A stretch of 64,000 nucleotides of DNA. Source: Pseudonocardia sp. HH130629-09. GTDB lineage: Bacteria; Actinomycetota; Actinomycetes; Mycobacteriales; Pseudonocardiaceae. The stretch is taken from the NCBI RefSeq assembly GCF_001294645.1, contig NZ_CP011868.1, forward strand, positions 744,001 to 808,000, read 5' to 3'. The position numbers and the translations under genes were made by a program. Of the stretch, positions 25,861 through 32,836 are shown piece by piece. The notes below the pieces were generated by a model. It was not told where the DNA came from and did not search any database. It saw only the letters and a list, made by a program, of their open reading frames with translations. The stretch's first letter is position 1, and each line of letters starts with the position of its first letter.

Positions 25861-27152
25861 ATGAGCGAGTCCCGCCCCCCGCCTCGGTCCTGGTCACCGG
25901 GAGCGAGCTGCTGACCGGCCACGTCGCCGACGCCAACGGCCCCTTCGTCGCCCGCTCCCTCAGCGAGCTCGGCTTCGCCGTCTCGCGGGTCCTGCTGGTG
26001 GGGGACCGCGCCGAGGACCTGCGCTCGGCCCTGGAGTTCGTCGCCTCCGACGATCTCGTCGTCACCTCGGGCGGGCTCGGACCGACCGCCGACGACCTGA
26101 CGGCCGAGGTCGTCGCCGAGTTCGCCGGAGCGGAGATGGAGGTCGACACCGCGCTGCAGGGTCGGATCCACGACCGGGTCGCCGGGTGGGCGAGCCGCGC
26201 CGGCTGGGCCGGCCCCGCGCTCGACGCGGCGACGGCCAAGCAGGCCAGGGTCCCGCGCGGGGCGAGCGTCCTCGAACCGGTCGGGACCGCGCCGGGACTG
26301 GCCGTGACGCGGCCGGGTGGGCCGCTCGTCGTCGTGCTCCCGGGGCCGCCGCGGGAGCTGCAGGGCATGTGGCCCGCCGCGCTGGAGTCGGCGCCGGTCG
26401 CGGAGCTGCTGACCCGGGTGCCCCGCGCGGAGGCGACGTTGCTGCGCTTCGCGGGGCTGCCGGAGTCCGAGATCGCCGAGACGTTGCGCGTCCTGGAGGC
26501 CGAGCTCGACGTGTCCGGGGTGGAGGTGACCACCTGCCTGCGCCGCTCGGAGCTGGAGGTCGACCTGCACCCGCTGCCCGGGGCCGAGTCGGCGGCCCGC
26601 GAGCTGGCCGCGCGGATCGTCGACCGGCACCGCCGCGCGCTCATCAGCGACGACGGCAGCACCACCGACGAGCTGCTCGCCGCGGCGCTGGTCGCGAAGG
26701 GCTGGACGGTCGCGACCGGCGAGTCCTGCACCGGTGGGCTGCTCGCCGGGCGGCTCGTCGACCGGGCCGGGTCGTCGGCCTACGTCGCCGGGGGCGTGGT
26801 CGCCTACTCGAACGAGGCGAAGACCGCGCTGCTCGACGTCCCCGCCGCGCTCATCGAGGCGCACGGGGCCGTGTCGCCCGAGGTCGCGCGGGCACTGGCG
26901 GACGGTGCGCGGGCGCGGTTCGGGGCGGACGTCGGCGTCGGGATCACCGGCGTCGCGGGCCCCGGTGGGGGTACCGAGGCCAAGCCCGTCGGCTACGTCT
27001 GCTTCTGCGTGACCACCGCCGACGGCCAGGTCATCGCGCGCGACCCGCAGCTGCCCGGCGGGCGGGCCGACGTGCGGGAGCGCTCGGTCGACCTGGCCAT
27101 GCACCTGCTGCTACGCGCCACCGGCGTCACGGGGCCGGGCGCGCACCGCTGA
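25861..27152 (+). CDS. cinA: CinA-family protein (nicotinamide-nucleotide amidase), apparent frameshift at codon 5-7
   Basis: A two-domain CinA protein of about 430 residues: N-terminal molybdopterin-binding-like domain (VLVTGSELLTGHVADANG, TSGGLGPTADDLT) and C-terminal PncC-type amidase domain (ATGESCTGGLLAGRL, VGITGVAGPGGG) that converts NMN to NaMN. The main frame is open from 25818, but the natural ATG at 25861 is out of frame. Adding one C to the six-C run at 25875-25880 joins ATG AGC GAG to the CinA frame and gives MSESRPPASVLVTG. I therefore annotate a one-base deletion or assembly error; otherwise translation would start at GTG 25818, which lacks a good context. Confidence 0.85.
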
Positions 27153-27163
27153 GTGCACCCTCT

Positions 27164-27213
27164 CCGCACGACGCCCCGCCCGGGGGGCCCGGACGGGGCG
27201 CTGCGCGGTGCGG
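27164..27213. terminator. Bidirectional GC-rich hairpin between cinA and sodA
   Basis: Outer arms CCGCAC/GTGCGG and inner arms CGCCCCG/CGGGGCG form a long nested stem between the convergent genes. Confidence 0.6.
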
Positions 27214-27221
27214 GGGGAGGC

Positions 27222-27820
27222 TCAGCCCTTCGCGGCGGCGAAGCGCTGGGCGGCGTCGGCCCAGTTCACGACGTTCCACCAGGCCGTGACGTAGTCGGGC
27301 TTCACGTTCTTGTACTGCAGGTAGAAGGCGTGTTCCCACATGTCGAGCAGGACGATCGGGGTCTGTCCGGCGGGGAGCTGGGACTGCTGGTCGTAGAGCT
27401 GGTGGATCAGCAGGCGGCCGCCGAGCTGGTCGTAGCCGAGGATGGCCCAGCCGGAGCCCTGGATGGTGGTGGCGGCGGCGGTGAAGTGGGCCTGGAATCC
27501 GTCGAAGGAGCCGAAGTCCTCGTCGATGGCGGCGGCGAGGTCGCCGGTGGGCTTGTCGCCGCCGTCGGGGAGAGGTTGTTCCAGAAGGCGGAGTGGTTGA
27601 CGTGGCCGCCGAGGTTGAACGCGAGGGTCTTCTCGAGTCCGACGATGGCGCCGAAGTCGTTGCGGTCCCGGGCCTCGGCGAGCTTGTCGAGGGTGGTGTT
27701 GAGGCCCTGGACGTAGGTGTTGTGGTGCTTGGAGTGGTGCAGCTCCATGATCTCGGGCGCGATGTGCGGGGCGAGCGCGGAGTAGTCGTAGGGCAGGTCC
27801 GGGAGCGTGTACTCGGCCAT
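27222..27820 (-). CDS. sodA: Fe/Mn superoxide dismutase, interrupted by an apparent frameshift
   Basis: Fe/Mn-family SOD of about 199 residues. Metal ligands are present: His in [12 protein letters not shown], His in [12 protein letters not shown], and Asp/His in [13 protein letters not shown]. The N-terminal half (from ATG 27820, behind AGGAGAGG) and the C-terminal half (from GGDKPTGDL) are in different frames; adding one base to the four-G run at 27567-27570 (plus strand) restores [13 protein letters not shown], as in other actinobacterial SODs. Either the assembly lost a base or the gene is broken. An intact Ni-SOD at 31.9 kb could compensate. Upstream lie palindromes that may be operators. 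Confidence 0.88.
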
Positions 27821-27862
27821 GGTCCTCTCCTGGGTCGGGAACGCGCGGCGGTGTGCCACGCG

Positions 27863-27966
27863 GATTCACTTGCCACTATGTAGCAACTGCCGACTACCCG
27901 CGACCGGCCACGCGCACGCGTGGACGGATCGATCCGCAACATGTAGTCTGCTGCAAGTCACTTGCA
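27863..27966. promoter_or_regulatory. Palindromic elements upstream of sodA
   Basis: TGCAAGT-C-ACTTGCA at 27952-27966 is a perfect seven-base palindrome. Nearer sodA, TTGC-CACTATGTA-GCAA is a second inverted repeat, and both areas share ATGTAG. They are plausible operators for a metal or oxidative-stress regulator; I cannot name which. Confidence 0.5.
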
Positions 27967-28107
27967 GGAATGCGGGTGACGCGGCGGAGATCGTTCTGGC
28001 AGCTCGACATCCGCCGTCGACGGCGCCGTGGCGTCGCGTCCGATTGGGCGCGGGCCACGGCTTCGTCGCGTCCCGTCCCGTCCCAGGAGCGTTCCGCCCA
28101 GGAGTTC

Positions 28108-28659
28108 TCAGCCCAGGAGGTCGGCGAGCTTCCGGGCGGTGGCGAGGTTGCGCATCGTGCCGCCCTGGTCCGGCGCGGTCGTGCGGGCCGAGATCCGGGT
28201 GGCGAGCTCGCTGCGGCCCAGCCCGTCGGGCAGGTGCAGCCACACCGTCCGGCCACGGGCGACGGCGTCGCCGCGGCCGCCCTTCGCCCGCTCGGCCGCC
28301 AGCGCGGCCGCGATCCGCTCGTGGTCGTCGGGCGGTGGACCTGCCCGGAACAGGACGTGCAGCTGCTTCAGGTCGGTGACCTGCGGGAACCGGTTCGCCG
28401 CCACCGCGGTGAGGTAGTCGGCACGGCCGAACACGACCACCGGGCGCTCGATGCCGAACTCCTCCAGCAGCGCCGCGGCGATCGTCGCGGCGACCTCGTC
28501 GTCGCCCGCGGGACTGGTCAGGGCGACGTTGCCGGACTGGATGTGGGTGACGACGTCGGCGCAGCCGCGTTCGCCGAGCACCCGGCGCAGGTCGGCCATC
28601 GGGACCTTCCCGTGGCCGCCGACGTTGATCCCGCGCAGCAGCGCGATGTGGGTACGCAC
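28108..28659 (-). CDS. DUF1697 family protein
   Basis: A 183-residue protein with the full DUF1697 signature: start HIALLRGINVGGHGKVPM, then VVTHIQSGNVAL and the C-terminal GTMRNLATARKLADLL. The function is unknown. It starts at a GTG and lies between the sodA promoter region and a flavin monooxygenase gene 18 bases upstream on the same strand, so the two may be co-transcribed. Confidence 0.9.
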   Translation of the reverse strand: MRTHIALLRGINVGGHGKVPMADLRRVLGERGCADVVTHIQSGNVALTSPAGDDEVAATIAAALLEEFGIERPVVVFGRADYLTAVAANRFPQVTDLKQLHVLFRAGPPPDDHERIAAALAAERAKGGRGDAVARGRTVWLHLPDGLGRSELATRISARTTAPDQGGTMRNLATARKLADLLG

Positions 28660-28677
28660 GCCGGAATGGTGCCGCGG

Positions 28678-29853
28678 CTATGCGGCGGCCGGGAGGGTGA
28701 AGGCCGACGCGGCCTCGCGGATGCGGTCGCCGGTGGGGCCCACCGGCTCGCGCAGCGCCGCGTCGCGCCGTTCCAGGTCCTCGGCCGTGCGGGGCGCGAC
28801 GAGCCCGCCGCCCCCGGTGGCGAGGGCCTGGTTGAGCTCGACGAACCCGCGCAGTCCGTCTTCGTAGGCGGCGAACGCGCCGGTGTGATCGGGGGCCGCG
28901 GCCAGCTCCGCGGCGAGCACGTAGGCCCCGACGAGCGCCATGCTCGACCCCTGCCCGCTCATGAACGACGGCGCGTAGCCCGCGTCGCCGACGAGTGCCA
29001 CCCGGCCCGACGACCAGCGCGGCATCCGGATCTGGCTGACGACGTCGAAGAACAGGTCGTCGGCGGTGCGCATGGTCGCGATCATCCGCGGGATCTCCCA
29101 GCCGTCACCCGCGAACACCTCCGCGACGAGGTCGCACTGGGCCTGCGGATCCCGGCAGGCGTCGAACGGCGGGTCGGTGCGGGCGAAGTTCAGGAGGCCG
29201 TGCACCTCGGGGGCGTCGCCCGTCGCGTAGAGGATGCCCGCCCGGCCCGGCACGTTCCAGATGACGCCCTCGTGGGAGAGGCCGAGGTGGTTCGGCATGG
29301 TGAAACCCGCGAAGCAGTACCCGAGGTAGTGGTGGAACTGCTCCTCAGGACCGAAGATGAGCGCCCGGGTGGCCGAGTGCAGCCCGTCCGCGCCGACGAC
29401 CATGTCGAACGTCCGCTCCCTCCCGCTGTGGAAGGTCACGTCGACGCCGTTGTCGTGGTCGGCCAGTCTCGCGATCGAGTCCCCGAAGACGAACTCGACG
29501 TCGTCACGGACCGCGTCGTACAGCGCGCCGACGAGGTCGCCACGCCGCAGTTCGACGTCGCGGCCGTGCGTCCCACCGGTCGCGGCCTCCGGGTCGACGG
29601 TCGCGATGGCCGTGCCGCCGGGGGTCAGGAAGGTGAGCCGCTGCGAGTCGACGTGCGCCGCCCGGACGCGGGGGAGTAGGCCCATCCGGTCGACCACCTC
29701 GATCGCGGTGCCCCGGACGTCGATCGGGTAGCCGCCGCCGCGGACCGCGCCGGCCCGCTCGACGACGGTGACGGTGAAGCCCCGGCGGTGCAGCCAGTAG
29801 GCGAGCGCGGGCCCCGCGATGCTCGCCCCGGACACGAGGATCGTCCCCTTCAC
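28678..29853 (-). CDS. FAD-dependent monooxygenase (TetX/PHBH type)
   Basis: A 391-residue group A flavin monooxygenase. VSGASIAGPALAYWLHRRG is the FAD GxGxxG segment, VVGADGLHSATR the DG motif, and VALVGDAGYAPSFMSGQG the second FAD motif. Substrates of this group include phenols, polyketides and antibiotics; none can be assigned. It is divergent from a MarR gene with two palindromes between, so it is probably repressed by that regulator until an aromatic ligand appears. Confidence 0.9.
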   Translation of the reverse strand: MKGTILVSGASIAGPALAYWLHRRGFTVTVVERAGAVRGGGYPIDVRGTAIEVVDRMGLLPRVRAAHVDSQRLTFLTPGGTAIATVDPEAATGGTHGRDVELRRGDLVGALYDAVRDDVEFVFGDSIARLADHDNGVDVTFHSGRERTFDMVVGADGLHSATRALIFGPEEQFHHYLGYCFAGFTMPNHLGLSHEGVIWNVPGRAGILYATGDAPEVHGLLNFARTDPPFDACRDPQAQCDLVAEVFAGDGWEIPRMIATMRTADDLFFDVVSQIRMPRWSSGRVALVGDAGYAPSFMSGQGSSMALVGAYVLAAELAAAPDHTGAFAAYEDGLRGFVELNQALATGGGGLVAPRTAEDLERRDAALREPVGPTGDRIREAASAFTLPAAA

Positions 29854-29861
29854 GATGTACC

Positions 29862-29876
29862 TGCCTAACTTAGGTA
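29862..29876. promoter_or_regulatory. MarR operator copy 1 (imperfect)
   Basis: TGCCTAACTTAGGTA, centred on 29869, nine bases before the monooxygenase start. The core CCTAACTTAGG is shared with the second copy 40 bases away. Confidence 0.6.
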
Positions 29877-29900
29877 TCTTTTTCCGACATCGCCGAACAT

Positions 29901-29917
29901 ATACCTAACTTAGGTAT
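29901..29917. promoter_or_regulatory. MarR operator copy 2 (perfect palindrome)
   Basis: ATACCTAA-C-TTAGGTAT, a perfect 17-base palindrome in front of marR. Centre-to-centre distance to copy 1 is 40 bases, nearly four helix turns, so dimers would sit on the same face. Confidence 0.7.
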
Positions 29918-29933
29918 CTATCAAGGGGGATCT

Positions 29934-30401
29934 GTGTCCGAGGACCCGATGCCGGCCGGGCTGCTGCCGCGGATCACCCAGCTCAGTGCCGTCCTGAACC
30001 GGGGACGCGTGGTCGAGCGAGCGGTCGCCGCCGCGGGCATCGACGTCGACCGTCCCGCGCTGTCGGTGCTGATCACGCTGCACACGGCCGGCGGCCCGCT
30101 GCGGGTGGGGGAGATCGCCACCCGGATGCAGGTGGTCGGGCCGCACGTCACCCGGCAGGTGAACGAGCTGGAGCGGCGCGGCCTGGTGCATCGCGTCGCC
30201 GACCCGGCAGACCAGCGAGCCCGGCTCGTCGAGATGACCCCCGGGGGTGCCGACGCGGTCGGGCGCTACCTGCGCGAGGTGCTCGGCTGGTTCTCCGGTG
30301 CGATGGCGGGCTGGTCGGAGCAGGACCGCGCCGACCTCACCCGGCTGCTCGGGCGGATGGTGGACGACCTCACCGCCCAGGTCGACGAGGAGCCGTCCTG
30401 A
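29934..30401 (+). CDS. MarR-family transcriptional regulator
   Basis: A 155-residue winged-helix repressor. LRVGEIATRMQVVGPHVTRQVNELERRGLV is the helix-turn-helix with the recognition helix, followed by the DPADQRARLVEMT wing. The GTG start follows AAGGGGG. Twin palindromes in the divergent intergenic region point to autoregulation and control of the flavin monooxygenase. The ligand is unknown. Confidence 0.92.
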   Translation: MSEDPMPAGLLPRITQLSAVLNRGRVVERAVAAAGIDVDRPALSVLITLHTAGGPLRVGEIATRMQVVGPHVTRQVNELERRGLVHRVADPADQRARLVEMTPGGADAVGRYLREVLGWFSGAMAGWSEQDRADLTRLLGRMVDDLTAQVDEEPS

Positions 30402-30410
30402 CCCCGACGG

Positions 30411-30944
30411 TCACGACGGACGGTCGGCAGCGGCCAGGACGGCGTCGGCCAGCTCCGCCGGGGTAAGCCGGTCCGAGCGCAGGACCAGGGTCCCCGCCGG
30501 CTGCCGGTCGGCGGCGGTCGGGTCGAGCCGGCTGAGGGCCCAGTCGAGGGCCGACCCGTCCGGTCGGTGGCCACCGGGTGGCGGCGTACGGGCGCGGAGC
30601 CGGTCCCGCAGCACCTCGGGGGCGGCGTCCAGGAAGACGTGCAGGACCTCCTCGCCCGCGTCGGCCAGGCCGTCGAGGATCTCCGCCCGGTAGCTGTCGC
30701 GCAGGAGCGACATGGGCACCACCAGCGTCCGCGCGTGGTGCCTGCGCAGGGACAGGGCCGTCGCGACGACCAGCTCCCGCCAGCTCGGCAGGGCCTGGAA
30801 GTCCTCGTTCGGCGGGAGCCACTTCCAGAGCATCAGGCCGACGTCCTCGGGGTCGTACACGACCGCGTCCGGGAGGCGGCGATGCAGCTCGGCGGCCAGG
30901 GTCGTCTTGCCCACCCCGAACCCGCCGTTCAGCCACACGATCAC
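30411..30944 (-). CDS. P-loop NTPase / small-molecule kinase-like protein
   Basis: A 177-residue single-domain P-loop protein starting with IVWLNGGFGVGKTTLAAEL, the Walker A motif at residues 6-14. The rest resembles zeta-toxin or shikimate-kinase-like AAA proteins (DPEDVGLMLW; VFLDAAPEVLRDRLRARTPP as the lid region). The substrate is unknown. The GTG start is fixed by TACGGT six bases upstream. It converges on marR with a nine-base gap. Confidence 0.82.
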   Translation of the reverse strand: MIVWLNGGFGVGKTTLAAELHRRLPDAVVYDPEDVGLMLWKWLPPNEDFQALPSWRELVVATALSLRRHHARTLVVPMSLLRDSYRAEILDGLADAGEEVLHVFLDAAPEVLRDRLRARTPPPGGHRPDGSALDWALSRLDPTAADRQPAGTLVLRSDRLTPAELADAVLAAADRPS

Positions 30945-30950
30945 CGGGGC

Positions 30951-30956
30951 ACCGTA
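30951..30956 (-). promoter_or_regulatory. Candidate -10 box of the P-loop gene (leaderless)
   Basis: TACGGT on the minus strand, six bases before GTG 30944. It lies just before the stop-codon end of the SRPBCC gene. Confidence 0.5.
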
Positions 30957-30972
30957 GCGCCGGGGTCCGGAG

Positions 30973-31458
30973 TCACCGAGCTGCCGGGGCTCCTGACCCG
31001 AGCACCGCACGGTAGTGCGCGATGAGGGCCTCGTCGGGACCCGGTGTGGTGTCGGGGTCGCTCCCGCCGAGGTGTGCGGCGAGTGCCTCGAAGCAGCGGT
31101 CCCACCCGGCGGCGGTGTTCGCCGACCAGCGGGGGTCGAGCACGGTGTTGCTGAGCCGCAGCACGCAGCCGTCGCCGTCGGGTTCGAGGGTCCAGTGCAG
31201 CTTCTCGTCGGCCCAGGTGAACCCGAACGCCGTCGGTGGCTCGAGCTCGGTGATCTCGGCGTGGTCCTGCTCGCCGCCCTCGAAGGTCAGCGTGATCATT
31301 CCCCCGACGCGCATCTCCGCCTGCACCTCGCAGGGGAACCAGCGGCTCATCTGGGCGGGTTCGGTCAGCGCGGCCCAGACCTTCTCGATCGGATGCGGAT
31401 AGCGGCGCACGAAGCGCAGGACCGGGCCGTCGGGATCGACGGTGACCTGAGTGCTCAT
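30973..31458 (-). CDS. SRPBCC/AHSA1-family protein
   Basis: A 161-residue START-like protein of the AHSA1 group: RFVRRYPHPIEKVWAALTEP is the family start and MSRWFPCEV and GFTWADEKLHWTLEP follow. Such proteins bind hydrophobic ligands. It overlaps the ArsR gene upstream by four bases (ATGA). ArsR-SRPBCC pairs are common, and the regulator probably controls it; the ligand is unknown. Confidence 0.88.
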   Translation of the reverse strand: MSTQVTVDPDGPVLRFVRRYPHPIEKVWAALTEPAQMSRWFPCEVQAEMRVGGMITLTFEGGEQDHAEITELEPPTAFGFTWADEKLHWTLEPDGDGCVLRLSNTVLDPRWSANTAAGWDRCFEALAAHLGGSDPDTTPGPDEALIAHYRAVLGSGAPAAR

Positions 31459-31787
31459 GATGGTTCCTCTCCGGGGGGACTGTCGGGTGAGTCGAGGTGT
31501 GCGCCCAGGGCGTCGAGTCGTTCCTGCCAGAAGGCGCGATGCGGCGCGAGCCAGGTCTCGATCTCGGCCAGCGCATCCGCCCGGAGTACGTAGCGACGGT
31601 GCTGGGACTCGACGACGACGTCGACCATGCCCATGTGGCGCAACACGCGCAGGTGCTTCGACACCGCGGTCTGGTTCAGCTCCAGCGCGGTCACGAGGTC
31701 TCCGACGACGCAGCCCTGCGGCGTCCGCAGCCGGTCCAGGATGGCTCGTCTCGTCGGGTCCGCCAGGACGTCGAAGGAATCACGCAC
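31455..31787 (-). CDS. ArsR-family transcriptional regulator
   Basis: A 110-residue winged helix: FDVLADPTRRAILDRLR opens the domain and LELNQTAVSKHLRVLRHMGM is the recognition region. The metal-binding CxC of ArsR/SmtB is absent, so it belongs to the group without a metal sensor that pairs with SRPBCC proteins. The GTG at 31787 is chosen because CATGTT lies six bases upstream and the similarity starts there. The operator overlaps the promoter. Confidence 0.9.
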   Translation of the reverse strand: MRDSFDVLADPTRRAILDRLRTPQGCVVGDLVTALELNQTAVSKHLRVLRHMGMVDVVVESQHRRYVLRADALAEIETWLAPHRAFWQERLDALGAHLDSPDSPPGEEPS

Positions 31788-31793
31788 TCGATG

Positions 31794-31823
31794 AACATGC
31801 CACAGTGGGCATGTGCCGGTCAA
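31794..31823 (-). promoter_or_regulatory. ArsR promoter with embedded operator
   Basis: On the minus strand, TTGACC (-35, 31818-31823), an 18-base spacer, then CATGTT (-10, 31794-31799), six bases before the GTG. An inverted repeat, ACATGCC-ACAGTG-GGCATGT (31795-31814 on the plus strand), covers the spacer and -10 box, as expected for self-repression. Confidence 0.65.
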
Positions 31824-31856
31824 GGCATATGGATGTGGCTGTGCCTCGGACACGAC

Positions 31857-31902
31857 AACGGCGCTGACCGACGGGAGATGGTTCCCGCTGGTCAGCGCCG
31901 TT
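31857..31902. terminator. Hairpin terminator downstream of sodN
   Basis: AACGGCGCTGACC and GGTCAGCGCCGTT form a perfect 13-base stem just after the sodN stop and before the ArsR promoter. Confidence 0.7.
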
Positions 31903-31915
31903 TCAGGGCCTGTGA

Positions 31916-32323
31916 TCAGGCAGCCTGCTTGGTCTCCCAGAAGATCTTGTCGATCTGGGCGATGTAGTCGAGCAGCTCCTGGCCGGTGGCCGGGTCGTTC
32001 GAGCCCTTGGTGCCCGACGCGCCGGCGGCCTTGGTGGCCTTGTTGAACAGCTCGTGCAGCTCCGGGTACTTCTCGAAGTGCGGCGGCTTGAAGTAGTCGG
32101 TCCAGAGCACCCAGAGGTGGTGCTTCACCAGGTCGGAGCGCTGCTCCTTGATCTCGATGGCGCGGGCCCGGAAGTCCGCGTCCTCGTTGCCCTGGTACTT
32201 CTCCTGGATCGCCTTGACCGACTCGGCCTCGATCCGGGCCTGGGCCGGGTCGTACACGCCGCAGGGGAGGTCGCAGTGCGCGGTGGCCTCCAGTCGCGGA
32301 CGGAGAATGCGGGACAGCCGCAT
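31916..32323 (-). CDS. sodN: Nickel superoxide dismutase
   Basis: A 135-residue Ni-SOD precursor. After a 15-residue leader comes HCDLPCGVYDP, the nickel hook: His16 becomes the N-terminus and, with two cysteines, binds Ni once the leader is cleaved. The rest (SVKAIQEKYQGN, LWVLWTDYFKPPHFEKYPEL, YIAQIDKIFWETK) is that of Streptomyces SodN. AGGAAGG precedes the ATG. sodX, the processing peptidase, is divergent 109 bases away. Expression probably depends on nickel, as in other actinomycetes. Confidence 0.97.
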   Translation of the reverse strand: MRLSRILRPRLEATAHCDLPCGVYDPAQARIEAESVKAIQEKYQGNEDADFRARAIEIKEQRSDLVKHHLWVLWTDYFKPPHFEKYPELHELFNKATKAAGASGTKGSNDPATGQELLDYIAQIDKIFWETKQAA

Positions 32324-32363
32324 GAGTGTCCTTCCTGGTGGGGTGATCGTTCTGGCACCGGCG

Positions 32364-32369
32364 ACCCTA
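32364..32369 (-). promoter_or_regulatory. Candidate -10 box of sodN
   Basis: TAGGGT on the minus strand, about 40 bases before the start. No clear -35 box is seen, and I found no obvious nickel-regulator palindrome in this short divergent region. Confidence 0.35.
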
Positions 32370-32432
32370 CCCTCGCGACGGTGGTCGGGCAGGACGACCA
32401 CGTCAGGAGATCCACTCTGGAGGGAGTCCGCG

Positions 32433-32741
32433 ATGCGCCTGCGGCGGGTGACGGTGCGGGGGCCCTCGATGTCCCCTGCCCTCTCCGACGGCGACGTCGT
32501 GCTGGTCCGGTTCGGTGCACCCGTCCGGCCCGGCGACGTCGTCCTCGTGACCTGGGAGTCCCGCCCCGGGCAGCTGTCGGTGAAGCGGGCCGTGCACCCC
32601 GACGGCGACGGCTGGCACGTCCGCGGCGACAACCCGTTCGGCTCCACGGACTCGACCACCCTGGGCCCCGCGAGCGTCCACGCCGTCGCCCGCTACCGCC
32701 TCTGCCCCCGCCCCGGCCGCATCCCCGCCCCCCGCTGCTGA
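32433..32741 (+). CDS. sodX: Ni-SOD maturation peptidase SodX
   Basis: A 102-residue peptidase of the S26 (signal peptidase I/LexA-like) fold without a membrane anchor. VRGPSMSPALSDGDVVLV contains the catalytic serine (Ser12) and SVKRAV the general-base lysine; RGDNPFGSTDS is the family box III. It cleaves the SodN leader to expose the metal-binding His. GGAGGGAG precedes the ATG. Its place next to sodN confirms the role. Confidence 0.93.
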   Translation: MRLRRVTVRGPSMSPALSDGDVVLVRFGAPVRPGDVVLVTWESRPGQLSVKRAVHPDGDGWHVRGDNPFGSTDSTTLGPASVHAVARYRLCPRPGRIPAPRC

Positions 32742-32742
32742 G

Positions 32743-32809
32743 TCCCACACGGGATCCGGTCTCCCACACGGGATCGGGACCCGTGTGGGACGCCGGATCC
32801 AGTGTGGGA
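32743..32809. repeat. Nested double inverted repeat
   Basis: Four arms built on TCCCACAC. The inner pair, TCCCACACGGG (32762-32772) and CCCGTGTGGGA (32780-32790), is perfect. The outer pair, 32743-32759 and 32793-32809, matches at 16 of 17 positions and includes GGATCC. It lies just after sodX and before the FIST gene. It may be a terminator, but the fourfold motif is more elaborate than needed for one. Confidence 0.75.
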
Positions 32810-32823
32810 GCGGTGGGCTGACG

Positions 32824-32829
32824 TAGCGT
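32824..32829 (+). promoter_or_regulatory. Candidate -10 box of the FIST gene (leaderless)
   Basis: TAGCGT seven bases before the GTG at 32837. Confidence 0.5.
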
Positions 32830-32836
32830 CGGGGGC

